Of a DNA stretch of 64,000 bases, positions 46,317 to 56,216 are shown one piece after another (the stretch's first letter is position 1; each line of letters begins with the position of its first letter). The notes beneath the pieces are model-generated. The model saw nothing but the letters and a program-made list of their open reading frames with translations. It searched no databases and was not told where the DNA came from. The DNA comes from Planktothrix serta PCC 8927. Its GTDB lineage: Bacteria; Cyanobacteriota; Cyanobacteriia; Cyanobacteriales; Microcoleaceae. Both the position numbers and the translations under genes were made by a program. The stretch spans positions 114,634 through 178,633 of the forward strand of contig NZ_LR734878.1 in the NCBI RefSeq assembly GCF_900010725.2, given 5' to 3'.

Positions 46317-48221
46317 ATGAGCAGTTATCTTCCCACCCCATCAAGCCTGAAACGGATGATTTTGAATGCCACTTTAATGAGTTTAATCCTCGGTTGTCGC
46401 CCTGCTCCAGAAGCAAATTCTCAGCCAGATGCTATCCTAGAACCTGTTAATTATACGCCCGTTGTCAGTGCGGGATTTCCCCAAGTTATTCCTCCTAAAA
46501 ACTCGGTTCAACTCTATGGAAATGTAACTTATTTGGGAGACTCAAAGGATCTAAAAACCCAATGGCAAAAAATTAGTGGCTCTGGAAAAGTTACCTTTAG
46601 TAATGATAAAATTCCTAATACAACAGCGCAATTTTCTCAACCCGGAACTTATGTTTTACAGTTGAAGGCAACAGGTGCGGAACATTCTAGTCAAGATGAA
46701 GTTATTGTTCAAGTTAATCCTATTTCTCAACTACAAATTCCGGCTTTGGGTATTTTTGAACAGGGATTTATTCATTCGGGAAACTATCAAAATCCTTATA
46801 CTGAAGTTGAAGCGATCGCAACATTAACAACACCTCAAGGTCAAACTCAAACGATTCCTTTATTTTGGGATGGGGGAAAAACTTGGAAACTGAGATTTTC
46901 TCCTAATATTGAAGGCATTTGGAAATGGTCTATTAAATCTAATGATCCCGGATTAAATAACAAATCAGGCTCTTTTAAAACCAGTCCAGCCCAAAACAAA
47001 GGCGGAATACAAGTTAACCCTAAATATCCCCATCATTTTATTTATCAAGATGGAACTCCCTTTTGGTTATTTGGAGATACCCACTGGACATTATATAATC
47101 AGATTCCGAAAGAAAAATTAGATCGAAATTCGGTTCAAGAATATATTGATCAACGAGCTAAACAGGGGTTTAATTATATTCATTCTAACCTGCTATCCAG
47201 GGAAAAAAACGAAGGAGGATTAGCCTTTGAGAATCTGTCGGAAGAAACCTTAAATCCGGGTTATTGGCAAGAGGTTGATTCTCGGATTAAATACTTAAAT
47301 AAAAAAGGAATAACGCCGATGTTATTCTTAAGTTGGGCAAAAGATGGAGGCTCAAAACAGGATTGGAGAGCCTTTCCTAATCAGGAAGCTCGGTTGCGAT
47401 ATGCCCGTTATATTATGGCTCGTTATAGTGCCTTTAATGTGGCATTTACCGTTGCTGGAGAATGGAATGAATATGGCGATAAATCCATGTATGAAAACAT
47501 CGCCCAAGAAATGGTTAAATTTGATCCCCATCAACGATTAATTGGGATTCATCCGGGGGAAAGAAGTTATACTGTAGCTGAATTTGCTAAAGAAGATTGG
47601 ATGTCTTTTGCTGATTACCAACAAAACTATACTAAATTACATGAACGAATTTTAGAGAAACTTAAGTATAATAAACCTGTAATTAATTCAGAATATGCCT
47701 ATTATTTACGGGATCAAAATGAGGATGGAAAAGTTGATAAACCCAATAGTGCAACCCTAGATGAAATTCGTCATGGCAGTTGGGATATTGTTATGGCAGG
47801 GGGCTATTTTGTCACGGGATGGGGAACAACCTATTTTGGGGGAATTCGTGATCCGGGGGGATTTAATGTCAATGACCCTAAAAATGATGATTGGGAAGTC
47901 CAAGTTCAACAGATTCCTAAACTGTTTAAAAGTTTAGATTGGTGGAAATTTAAACCCTTAGAAAAACGGATCAAAGGAGAGGGAACACACTATTTATTAG
48001 CAAACGAAAATCAACAGTATATTGTTTATGTTCGAGACACTAAAAAACCCCTCTCCTTAGCCTTAGAATCAGAAACAACAGTTTCCTACAGCATTCAAAT
48101 TTATAATCCTCGGTTGGGTAAATTTTCTGACCTGCCCAATTTTACCGGAACTAATTCAATTACTCTACAACCTCCCACTCAAGAAGATTGGGTATTTGTT
48201 CTGAAAAAATTAAACCCATGA
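46317..48221 (+). CDS. Lipoprotein glycoside hydrolase (PKD-like, DUF5060 and DUF4038 domains)
   Basis: 634 residues from the ATG at 46317; an in-frame TTG at 46275 is rejected because the ATG gives a clean signal. A lipobox (LMSLILGC) ends in Cys near residue 27. Residues about 40-140 resemble a PKD/Ig domain (NSVQLYGNVTY, FSQPGTYVLQLKATGA). Residues about 145-230 match DUF5060 (FWDGGKTWKLRFSPNIEGIWKWSI). From about 235 a DUF4038/apiosidase-like barrel follows (IYQDGTPFWLFGDTHWTLYNQ, AFTVAGEWNEYG, VINSEYAYY, HGSWDIVMAGGYFVTGWGTTYFGG). It likely trims an exported plant-like or self-made polysaccharide at the cell surface. Confidence 0.85.
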   Translation: MSSYLPTPSSLKRMILNATLMSLILGCRPAPEANSQPDAILEPVNYTPVVSAGFPQVIPPKNSVQLYGNVTYLGDSKDLKTQWQKISGSGKVTFSNDKIPNTTAQFSQPGTYVLQLKATGAEHSSQDEVIVQVNPISQLQIPALGIFEQGFIHSGNYQNPYTEVEAIATLTTPQGQTQTIPLFWDGGKTWKLRFSPNIEGIWKWSIKSNDPGLNNKSGSFKTSPAQNKGGIQVNPKYPHHFIYQDGTPFWLFGDTHWTLYNQIPKEKLDRNSVQEYIDQRAKQGFNYIHSNLLSREKNEGGLAFENLSEETLNPGYWQEVDSRIKYLNKKGITPMLFLSWAKDGGSKQDWRAFPNQEARLRYARYIMARYSAFNVAFTVAGEWNEYGDKSMYENIAQEMVKFDPHQRLIGIHPGERSYTVAEFAKEDWMSFADYQQNYTKLHERILEKLKYNKPVINSEYAYYLRDQNEDGKVDKPNSATLDEIRHGSWDIVMAGGYFVTGWGTTYFGGIRDPGGFNVNDPKNDDWEVQVQQIPKLFKSLDWWKFKPLEKRIKGEGTHYLLANENQQYIVYVRDTKKPLSLALESETTVSYSIQIYNPRLGKFSDLPNFTGTNSITLQPPTQEDWVFVLKKLNP

Positions 48222-48229
48222 GGCAATTT

Positions 48230-48754
48230 TTATAAAGTGATTTCTTCCCCCTGTTCTGTAAAAATGACCTGATTAATTTTCCAGTCAGGATTAGTGGTAA
48301 TGGTTTGGCGTAAACTCCCAAATAACGCTAATTGTTCACAACTAGATAAAGAATTAAACGTCCGTGCAGCCGTTGTAGGAACCCGAAAATCAATCGTAAC
48401 AAGTTTTTGACTTTTATCAACATTTATGCGATAATTTAAGGGGAAATCAGAACTGCTTTGTTGTTCTAAAACTTCAGTAATTGCCGTTTCTAAGGCTTGC
48501 TGTTTCGGAACCGTAATTTGACGAGGAACCAACTCAGAACATTGACTATCCACCTGATAAATGGTCACAGGAACGGTGTTAGCCGGGGAAAGTGCTTGTT
48601 TTTGAGGTTCAGGAGTGGGTTGAGGAGAAATTGTTGCTTCAGGAGGGGTTTGCGGTTGGGTTTGGATATCAACCGGAGGGGAACTACAACTGCTTAAGCT
48701 AAGAATAGTAACGGCAACGATACAACGGGTCAGAAAGTGTTGGATACTGTTCAT
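48230..48754 (-). CDS. GerMN-domain lipoprotein
   Basis: 174 residues. Lipobox LSLSSC near residue 23, then a Pro/Gln/Thr-rich linker, then a GerMN-like domain (VPVTIYQVDSQCSELVPRQITVP...ALETAITEVLEQ...YRINVDKSQKLVTIDFRVP...LALFGSLRQTITTNPDWKINQVIFTEQGEEI). GerMN domains are found in spore-germination and envelope proteins, and the role in cyanobacteria is not known. Its stop codon is 8 bp from the glycosidase stop in convergent orientation. Confidence 0.75.
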   Translation of the reverse strand: MNSIQHFLTRCIVAVTILSLSSCSSPPVDIQTQPQTPPEATISPQPTPEPQKQALSPANTVPVTIYQVDSQCSELVPRQITVPKQQALETAITEVLEQQSSSDFPLNYRINVDKSQKLVTIDFRVPTTAARTFNSLSSCEQLALFGSLRQTITTNPDWKINQVIFTEQGEEITL

Positions 48755-48921
48755 GGTTCAAAGGAGATTTTGGCAATAACGGTTAGCTTATTATTCAAGG
48801 GTTAAAGTTCCGATTCCGTTTTGAACCCTCACCGAGTATGATTAAATGTTGGATTAAAATTCTGATGATTTTAGAGATCAAGTTCTGATTCTAAAATCTC
48901 TTCACCTCTAATTATTTTACA

Positions 48922-49914
48922 ATGGCTACTGCTCCCTGGACTCGCCGCCATATTTTATCCCTGGCTGATTTTACGGCGACGGAATATAACACTATTCTAC
49001 AAACTGCAACCAGCTTTCGAGAAGTATTAGGTCGTCGCACGAAAAAAGTTCCCGCCTTACAAGGTCAGGTGGTGGCAAATTTATTTTTTGAGCCTTCAAC
49101 TCGGACTCGGAATAGTTTTGAACTCGCTGCAAAACGACTATCGGCAGATACGTTAAATTTTGCTCCTGGGACTTCCTCTCTAAGCAAAGGAGAAACCATT
49201 CTGGATACTGCGAAAACCTATTTAGCCATGGGAACTGATATGATGGTGATTCGTCATAAAGAAGCGGGAGTTCCCTTTGCGATCGCAGCAGAATTAGATC
49301 GTTTAAATGCGAAAGTAGCCGTTTTAAATGCCGGAGATGGTCAACACGAACACCCCTCCCAAGCGTTACTCGATTTATTTACAATTTGTCGAGTTCTTAA
49401 CCCCGAACAGCCTAAAATTGAACTGTTAAAAGGAAAAAAAATAGCGATTGTTGGGGATATTTTACATTCGAGGGTTGCTCGTTCTAATATTTGGAGTTTA
49501 ACCGCCACGGAAGCGGAATTACACTTAGCAGCACCTCCGACATTATTACCTAAATTATTTGCTGAATTTGGCAAAAATCGCCCTGGAAAATTGTTTTTAC
49601 ATTGGAATTTAGAAGCGGCTTTAGAAAATGCCGATTTTGTCATGACCTTGCGGTTACAAAAAGAACGGATGACCGCCCATTTATTACCCAGTTTACGCGA
49701 ATATCATCAATTATTTGGTCTTACCCATGAACGGTTAAAATCCTGTAAACCCGATGTTAAAATATTGCATCCAGGGCCAGTGAATCGCGGGGTAGAATTA
49801 AGTTCAGAATTAATGGATGATCCCGAATTAAGTTTAATTTCTCAACAAGTTACCAGTGGCATAGCGGTGAGAATGGCACTATTATATTTAATTGGAGGAG
49901 GAAAACCCAATTAA
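48922..49914 (+). CDS. pyrB: Aspartate carbamoyltransferase catalytic chain
   Basis: 330 residues. Carbamoyl-phosphate site [19 protein letters not shown], then [50 protein letters not shown] and [19 protein letters not shown]. It makes carbamoyl aspartate in pyrimidine synthesis. No pyrI regulatory gene is next to it, which is usual for cyanobacteria. Confidence 0.96.
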   Translation: MATAPWTRRHILSLADFTATEYNTILQTATSFREVLGRRTKKVPALQGQVVANLFFEPSTRTRNSFELAAKRLSADTLNFAPGTSSLSKGETILDTAKTYLAMGTDMMVIRHKEAGVPFAIAAELDRLNAKVAVLNAGDGQHEHPSQALLDLFTICRVLNPEQPKIELLKGKKIAIVGDILHSRVARSNIWSLTATEAELHLAAPPTLLPKLFAEFGKNRPGKLFLHWNLEAALENADFVMTLRLQKERMTAHLLPSLREYHQLFGLTHERLKSCKPDVKILHPGPVNRGVELSSELMDDPELSLISQQVTSGIAVRMALLYLIGGGKPN

Positions 49915-50025
49915 GCAGGATAGAAGGCGGGTTCGAGTTAGACTTTTATATTAACAAAAAATCTATAAAAACCCACCCATCCCCTAAAAATTCAGTCTAC
50001 TCTAGTAACAATAAAAAAGAGGATT

Positions 50026-50643
50026 ATGATTCAAGCAATACCCAAAACCGTAAGCTTTGACGAATTTATTGCTTGGTATCCACAAGGGTCGGGATGCCAC
50101 TACGAACTACACAACGGAGAAATTGTAGAGATGCCCAAACCCACAGGTAAACATTCGCGGGTTGCTGGTTTTTTGATTGCTGAACTTAACTTTGAAATTA
50201 GACGGCTAAAACTTCCTTATTTTATTCCCAAAGAAGGTGTGATTAAATCTGTCCGCGATGAATCTGGATATGAGCCTGATGTAATTGTAATCGATGAGCG
50301 ACAAGTTACAGATAATCCCCGATGGGAAAAAGAATCTATTATCACTCAAGGAAGTTCTGTACCCTTGGTGATTGAAGTTGTTTCCACTAACTGGAGTGAT
50401 GATTATGCTTTAAAACTAGAAGAATATGAGATTTTGGGTATTTTTGAATACTGGATTGTCGATTATTTAGGATTAGGAGGAAGAAGATTTATCGGGAATC
50501 CTAAACGACCGACTATTTCCATCTATCAGTTTGTTGAAGGAGAATATCAAGTTTGTCAGTTTCGAGAAAATCAACGAATTGAATCGCCGATTTTCCCAGA
50601 GTTAAATTTGACAGCTTTGCAAATTTTTCAAGCAGGTCAATGA
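50026..50643 (+). CDS. Uma2-family (DUF820) putative restriction-like endonuclease
   Basis: 205 residues. Pattern HYELHNGEIVEMPKPTGKHSRVAGFLIAELN, then GYEPDVIVID, PLVIEVVSTNWSDDYALKLEEYEILGIFEYWIVD. The PD-(D/E)XK-like residues are Asp in EPDVIV and Glu in VIEV. The family is expanded in cyanobacteria and its function is not established. AGAGG before the ATG is a plausible ribosome-binding site. Compare the broken Uma2 gene at 61272-62782. Confidence 0.85.
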   Translation: MIQAIPKTVSFDEFIAWYPQGSGCHYELHNGEIVEMPKPTGKHSRVAGFLIAELNFEIRRLKLPYFIPKEGVIKSVRDESGYEPDVIVIDERQVTDNPRWEKESIITQGSSVPLVIEVVSTNWSDDYALKLEEYEILGIFEYWIVDYLGLGGRRFIGNPKRPTISIYQFVEGEYQVCQFRENQRIESPIFPELNLTALQIFQAGQ

Positions 50644-50693
50644 GCCAGTAATAGGGTGAGTTTTTAACAATTATCTGTGAGAAACATAAATTA

Positions 50694-52223
50694 TTACTGC
50701 ATTCGATCAATCGTTCGATATTGAATAGCCTCAGCAACATGGGGGGGTTTAATATTATCTTCTCCGGCTAAATCTGCAATCGTTCTCGCTACTTTTAAAA
50801 TGCGATCGCTGGCTCTTGCAGATAACCCTAATTTTCTAATGGCATTTTCTAATAAACTCTGTCCAATACTATCTAATTGACACCATTTTTGAATATGACG
50901 ACTTTGCATTTCTGCATTCGATTTTAACTGGGGTTCATCTTGAAACCGTTGACGGGTGCGTTCACGCGCTAGGATGACTCGTTCTCGAATACTAGCAGAA
51001 CTTTCGCCTTGAGATTGTTGCAGAATTTCTTCCGGTTTTAAACGATTAACAGCCACTTGTAAATCAATTCGATCCATCAATGGCCCCGATAATTTTGCCC
51101 AATATTGTTCTCGTTGACGAGGGGAACAAGTACAGGGTTGAATCGTATCTCCATAATAGCCACAGGGACAGGGATTTGTACTGGCTACTAAAGTAAATTT
51201 AGCCGGAAAAATAACCGATTGTTTGGTTCGAGAAACCGTTACAAATCCATCCTCTAACGGTTGTCTTAAAAACTCTAATACATCCCGCTTAAATTCTGTT
51301 AGCTCATCAGCAAACAAAATACCTCTGTGAGCTAAAGAAATCTCCCCCGGTTTCGGATAGGTTCCTCCCCCAACTAAAGAGGGGCCAGAAGCGGAATGAT
51401 GGGGACTTCTAAAGGGGCGATCGCTAATTAATGTGCCTCTATTTTTTAATAGTCCAGAAACCGAATAAATCCGAGTCACTTCTAAAGATTCTTCAAAACT
51501 TAAAGGCGGTAAAATTCCCGGTAAACGACGGGCTAACATGGTTTTTCCGCTCCCCGGTGGCCCGACAAAAATTAAATTATGTCCTCCCGTTGCTGCAATT
51601 TCTAACGCCCGTCTCGCGTGAGCTTGTCCTTTAACTTCACTTAAATCTAAGCCAATTGTTGTTTTTTGAGCGAATAAATCCGAGGCTGTTAATTTAACAG
51701 GTTGGTAATGTTGGGGATGATTTAAAAAATCAGCAACATCTAATAAACTTTTAAATCCATAAACCGATAATCCCTGAACAACAGCCGCTTCTTGAACATT
51801 ATCTTCAGGAACCACTAACCCCATAATTCCCATTTGTGCAGCCGCCGCCGCGATCGGAAGTACACCCGCAACGGGTCTTAATCCTCCGTCTAAACTCACC
51901 TCACCTAAAAATAAAAAATCTCCTAATAAATCGGGTTTAATTTGTTCCGATGCGGCTAAAATTCCGATACTAATTGGTAGGTCAAAACTCGGCCCCTCTT
52001 TGCGTAAATCCGCAGGGGTTAAATTAATCACAATATTACGCATCGGGAAAGCATATCCAGCATTTTTTAAGGTAGCTTTTACCCGTTCTCGTGATTCCTG
52101 AACCGCCGCATCGGGAAGTCCCAACACCGTAATTTTAGGCAGTCCCCCGGAAATATCGACTTCAACCCCGACTTTCACCGCATCAATCCCAACAATACAG
52201 GCACTCCAAACCCTGGCTAACAT
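50694..52223 (-). CDS. comM: YifB/ComM-family AAA+ ATPase (Mg chelatase-like)
   Basis: 509 residues. N-terminal ACIVGIDAVKVGVEVDISGGLPKITVLGLPDAAVQESRERVKATL, GEVSLDGGLRPVAGVLPIA, Walker A GPPGSGKTMLARRLPGILPPL, Walker B GILFADELTEF, and the C-terminal RASDRILKVARTIADL. ComM homologues are helicases that promote branch migration during natural transformation. The gene name follows the family and competence has not been shown here. TTG/ATG choice: the ATG at 52223 begins with the conserved MLARVWSA. Confidence 0.92.
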   Translation of the reverse strand: MLARVWSACIVGIDAVKVGVEVDISGGLPKITVLGLPDAAVQESRERVKATLKNAGYAFPMRNIVINLTPADLRKEGPSFDLPISIGILAASEQIKPDLLGDFLFLGEVSLDGGLRPVAGVLPIAAAAAQMGIMGLVVPEDNVQEAAVVQGLSVYGFKSLLDVADFLNHPQHYQPVKLTASDLFAQKTTIGLDLSEVKGQAHARRALEIAATGGHNLIFVGPPGSGKTMLARRLPGILPPLSFEESLEVTRIYSVSGLLKNRGTLISDRPFRSPHHSASGPSLVGGGTYPKPGEISLAHRGILFADELTEFKRDVLEFLRQPLEDGFVTVSRTKQSVIFPAKFTLVASTNPCPCGYYGDTIQPCTCSPRQREQYWAKLSGPLMDRIDLQVAVNRLKPEEILQQSQGESSASIRERVILARERTRQRFQDEPQLKSNAEMQSRHIQKWCQLDSIGQSLLENAIRKLGLSARASDRILKVARTIADLAGEDNIKPPHVAEAIQYRTIDRMQ

Positions 52224-52287
52224 GGTTTTTAACTCTGATAATTTGTTCTGTTTCTATCTTCTCCTATGATTGATACAGTACGGTTAG

Positions 52288-52665
<378 letters not shown>

Positions 52666-52677
52666 TTAAATACTTTG

Positions 52678-52695
52678 GGCGAGGTTGTCTCGCCC
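52678..52695. terminator. Hairpin between HIT and site-2 protease genes
   Basis: GGGCGAG and CTCGCCC arms with a 4-nt loop lie between convergent stops. A T run is short (CCATTTTAC), so termination efficiency is uncertain. Confidence 0.55.
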
Positions 52696-52714
52696 CAGGA
52701 GCCATTTTACTGCT

Positions 52715-54190
52715 TTAATAGTTCATCCATTGAGCAACAACCGCAGGAATAGGTAATAGAATTAATAATAATAATCCCAAGGTTAAAAAACCGATAATAT
52801 CCCGAATATCATCTAGTTCAGTGACATCATTTAAGGCGGGTTCATCTTGTAAGGGAAAAAAGAATAATAACAAAGCTAAAACTAAAAATTCACTGTGCAT
52901 TAAAGCTAAAATCAGAATTAAAAACCGAGCCACTTGACCAATGATTAGACTGGTTTTTTGACCAAACATGGCATGAACAATATGACCGCCATCTAGTTGT
53001 CCAATAGGAATTAAATTAAAGGCGGTGACAATTAACCCGATATATCCAGCGATCGCCATCGGATGTAAATTTATTGCTTGTTCAGATGTTAATGCAGCAC
53101 CTAATGTTAATTTACTTAATAATGTGAGTAAAAACGAAAAACTAGGATTCAAGGATTCAAAATTTAAAAATCCAGAGGTTTTGGGATCAAAGGGAACAAC
53201 GGTTGACTGATTTAACCCTAAAATTAAGAGCGGTAAACTGATGATAAATCCCGCCCAAGGGCCAGCAATACTAACATCAAATAATGCTTTACGGTGGGGA
53301 AATGGCGATCGCATTTGAATAAAAGCGCCAAAGGTTCCTAACCAAAACGGAATCGGCATAAAATAAGGTAAAGTCGCTTTAATCTTATACCAACGAGCCG
53401 TTAAATAATGGGCAGATTCATGAATTCCTAAAATTGCTATTAAAGCGAGACTATAGGGTAATCCTGCTAATAATAAACGGGGGTTTGCTTGCCAAGCGTC
53501 CAGAGGAATATCTACCATCTGAACACCCGCTACCGTTGTTGTAAATAAAGTAATTAATAATAGAGCTAAAGCTAGAATTGGACGGCTTAAAGGATCAGTT
53601 TTAAAAGAATTTTCGGCTGTTTCTTGATAGGGATTTGGCACTAAAGCAAAAAAGGGTTTATCTTTAAGATCCTGTTGAAAAGCAATTAGAAAGCGATCGG
53701 CAAATTTAGCCTTAATATTATCTCGAATGGTTTGATAAGCGACATCAGGATTAGACCGTAACTGACCCCGACAAACCACCGCCTGTAATCGATATTCAAT
53801 ATTATGCAGGGGAAAGACTGTCCAAGGAAAACAAGTGCGAAGAATGTCTTCTTCCTGTTGATCCAAAGGACGGGGTAAGGTCTGTTTTTCTAGGGGAAGA
53901 ACGGGTTGTGTTGGCATTGTGGCATCTGATTGAGAAGGTTGAGAAGGAAGACGACCCCATTGCACTAAAAACCAGTATAAACACGGACAAACAATAAAGG
54001 GAATAATTACTAACTCTGCGGGAATCGGTTTTTGATTATAGACCAATATCCACGTTCCCCAAATGAATGCCGGGGTCATCATCACCAACCACAGCAACCA
54101 AACAGGAGTACGGGTGATTTGAGCCACACCCTGTTGTAGTAGCCAGTAAGTCATTACCCCTAAAATTAGTAACCAAAATAGCATAATCAT
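52715..54190 (-). CDS. Site-2 protease family (M50) membrane metalloprotease
   Basis: About 491 residues with many membrane helices. The zinc motif HExxH is in GIHESAHYLTARW, and the third ligand is in the LDGGH motif (NLIPIGQLDGGHIVHAM). FMPIPFWLGTFGAFIQMRSPFPHRK is a typical substrate-binding segment of cyanobacterial/plant EGY-type S2P. A cytosolic domain of about 150 residues lies after the first two helices. The start is uncertain: TTG at 54214 or ATG at 54190, the latter preferred. S2P enzymes cleave transmembrane substrates such as anti-sigma factors. Confidence 0.88.
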   Translation of the reverse strand: MIMLFWLLILGVMTYWLLQQGVAQITRTPVWLLWLVMMTPAFIWGTWILVYNQKPIPAELVIIPFIVCPCLYWFLVQWGRLPSQPSQSDATMPTQPVLPLEKQTLPRPLDQQEEDILRTCFPWTVFPLHNIEYRLQAVVCRGQLRSNPDVAYQTIRDNIKAKFADRFLIAFQQDLKDKPFFALVPNPYQETAENSFKTDPLSRPILALALLLITLFTTTVAGVQMVDIPLDAWQANPRLLLAGLPYSLALIAILGIHESAHYLTARWYKIKATLPYFMPIPFWLGTFGAFIQMRSPFPHRKALFDVSIAGPWAGFIISLPLLILGLNQSTVVPFDPKTSGFLNFESLNPSFSFLLTLLSKLTLGAALTSEQAINLHPMAIAGYIGLIVTAFNLIPIGQLDGGHIVHAMFGQKTSLIIGQVARFLILILALMHSEFLVLALLLFFFPLQDEPALNDVTELDDIRDIIGFLTLGLLLLILLPIPAVVAQWMNY

Positions 54191-54260
54191 CCGTAGTTTG
54201 AGCCCGATGAACAACTTGGTTTACAATCGAAAATCGCACGGTAAAAATTCATAGAACAAT

Positions 54261-54935
54261 ATGTCACAGGAGCGTTCTGTTCCCAAACAACCCCGGCTTG
54301 TGCTGGAAAATATTTATGCTTTCCCACCCAACCGGGACACCTTGGGCGGAACTGCCTATTTTATTGTAGAGAACCAGATGAACATCTTGATCGATACGCC
54401 TGATTGGAATCCCACAAATCAGCAATTTCTGGAGCAACAGGGGGGCGTTCAGTGGTTATTGATCACCCATCGAGATGCCATTGGAAAAGGGCCAGAGATT
54501 CAAAAGACCTTGGGATGCAATATTCTGATCCAAGAACAAGAAGCCTATTTATTGCCTGAGTCAACCGTAACCACCTTTGAGCATGAGTTAACGCTGAGTT
54601 CCCAAAGTTCGGTTTTTTGGACACCTGGACATTCTCCGGGTTCATCCTGTCTCTATTTTAGTGGTCAATTCGGGGTTTTGTTCACTGGACGTCATCTATT
54701 ACCGAATCTCCAAGGTCAACCTGTTCCCCTCCGCACCGCCAAAACCTTCCATTGGCCACGACAATTAAACAGTGTTCAATTAATATTAGAACGCTTTAAT
54801 TCTCATACCTTACACTATATTTGTCCGGGAGCAAATACAGGGGCATTAAGAGGGGAGCGCATGATTAATCATGCTTATGAAAAATTAGCAATGCTTGATT
54901 TAGAAGCTTGTTTGTTGACGGAAGCTATTTTATAG
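54261..54935 (+). CDS. Metallo-beta-lactamase-fold protein with degenerate metal site
   Basis: 224 residues of MBL fold. The expected HxHxDH motif is THRDAIG, with only the first His and the Asp kept. The third motif (TPGHSPGSSCLYF) keeps its His. The fourth metal Asp is replaced (LFTGRHLLP). It therefore may bind one metal or none and could be a non-catalytic member. The chain otherwise resembles the glyoxalase-II-like group. It is divergent from the site-2 protease gene. Confidence 0.75.
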   Translation: MSQERSVPKQPRLVLENIYAFPPNRDTLGGTAYFIVENQMNILIDTPDWNPTNQQFLEQQGGVQWLLITHRDAIGKGPEIQKTLGCNILIQEQEAYLLPESTVTTFEHELTLSSQSSVFWTPGHSPGSSCLYFSGQFGVLFTGRHLLPNLQGQPVPLRTAKTFHWPRQLNSVQLILERFNSHTLHYICPGANTGALRGERMINHAYEKLAMLDLEACLLTEAIL

Positions 54936-54966
54936 CTAAGAAAGAGTGTAACTTAATAAACAAGAT

Positions 54967-55392
54967 TTGTCTGGGGTAATTAACACATTGAGCAAATTTG
55001 AGTTTATAGTAGATGGGCCACCAGTATCACAACAGACTCGTAGACGAGAGCGTCTCAGAGAATGGAAAGCAACAGTACGACAGGAGGCGGAAAAATACTG
55101 GTCTTCAGAACAACAAACCGCTACTGGATTGGTTATGCTGCAAATAACTTATTTCTACGATTCTGTGGCTATAGATGTGGATAATATAGTTAAACCCATT
55201 CAAGATTCAATTATCGGGTTAGCCTATGTCGATGATGGTCAAGTAACCGATATTATCGTTAGGAAGAGGAATTTGTCGGGTAACTTTAAGATAGAAAATA
55301 TAACCTCGACATTGGCAGAAGGCTTTGCCCGTGGGAATGAATTTTTGCATATTGTCGTACTTGATGCTCCTGACCAAGAGGTACTTACATGA
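54967..55392 (+). CDS. RusA-family Holliday-junction resolvase-like nuclease
   Basis: 141 residues. The RusA pattern is FEFIVDGPPVSQQTR at the start and the acidic block AIDVDNIVKPIQDSIIGLAYVDDGQVTDI, which holds the conserved Asp residues of the active site. No ATG is available; a TTG at 54967 or 54988 is used. RusA enzymes are often phage-borne. No other phage genes are seen in the window. The stop overlaps the start of the next gene by 4 bp (ATGA), so the pair forms an operon. Confidence 0.82.
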   Translation: MSGVINTLSKFEFIVDGPPVSQQTRRRERLREWKATVRQEAEKYWSSEQQTATGLVMLQITYFYDSVAIDVDNIVKPIQDSIIGLAYVDDGQVTDIIVRKRNLSGNFKIENITSTLAEGFARGNEFLHIVVLDAPDQEVLT

Positions 55393-56075
55393 TGTCAACT
55401 TTAACTGCCAACCATGAAAGAGAACAATTACTCAAATTAGCCGAGAATTATCGCCAAAAAGGTTACGAGATTTTTCTTCATCCAAACCTTGAAGAATTAC
55501 CTGAATTTCTGAAAAGTTATCGTCCTGATCTGATAGTCCGCCAGGGCGAAGAAGCAGTCATTATTGAGGTTAAGTCACGCGCTTCACTCAACTCTTACTC
55601 TGATCAATATTTACAAAATTTAGCTCAAGCAGTAGAAAAACATCCGGGCTGGAGGTTTGAGTTTGTGATGGTTAACCCGGAGGATATAACCTATTCCCCG
55701 AAAGCAGAAGGTTCGTTGCAAAAAGATGAAATTGAATCACAATTGCAAGTGGTAAAGCAACTAACAACGCAACATTTAGAATCAGCAATGTTATATTGCT
55801 GGTCTTTAGTTGAGGCAACTTTAAGGTTAATTACAAAAAAAGAAGAGTTAAGTTTACAAAGACTTGAGCCACTTTACTTAGTCAAACAACTAGCGACTGA
55901 GGGCGTAATTTCCCAATCTGAGTATCGGTTACTCATGGATGCGATTTCATTCTGTAATGCCATTTTTCATGGTTTTAAAACGACACAACTTACGCAAAAT
56001 TTTGTCTATGAACTAATTGAAATTACGGAAAAACTCTTGAAAGATTTGCAGACAAGTGATGAATTAATTAACTGA
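55389..56075 (+). CDS. PD-(D/E)XK nuclease-like protein with helical C-terminal domain
   Basis: 228 residues. The N-terminal half (about 1-115) has a PD-(D/E)XK core: RPDLIVRQGEEAVIIEVKSRASL, Asp then E-x-K at typical spacing. The C-terminal half (about 120-225) is all-helical (HLESAMLYCWSLVEATLRLI, LLMDAISFCNAIFHGF), and recalls HEPN-type or AHJR-like helical domains, although the RxxxxH motif is only partly matched (CNAIFH). It overlaps the RusA-like gene by 4 bp. The nuclease pair may act in defence or recombination. Confidence 0.65.
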   Translation: MMSTLTANHEREQLLKLAENYRQKGYEIFLHPNLEELPEFLKSYRPDLIVRQGEEAVIIEVKSRASLNSYSDQYLQNLAQAVEKHPGWRFEFVMVNPEDITYSPKAEGSLQKDEIESQLQVVKQLTTQHLESAMLYCWSLVEATLRLITKKEELSLQRLEPLYLVKQLATEGVISQSEYRLLMDAISFCNAIFHGFKTTQLTQNFVYELIEITEKLLKDLQTSDELIN

Positions 56076-56216
56076 ATATCGCCAATTACTCCCATTAAAA
56101 CAGGAATTGATAAAAATTGAACCCAAACGCCCGAATAATGAGAAAATAGGAAAACTAGGATCACCCAGATCACAGTAAAACGCACTCATTCAGGATTTTA
56201 TAAGGGAAACGCTCAA

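Noticed and set aside
54967-56075. A prophage around the RusA-like gene
   Set aside because: The neighbours are ordinary cyanobacterial genes and no integrase, capsid or terminase gene is present.
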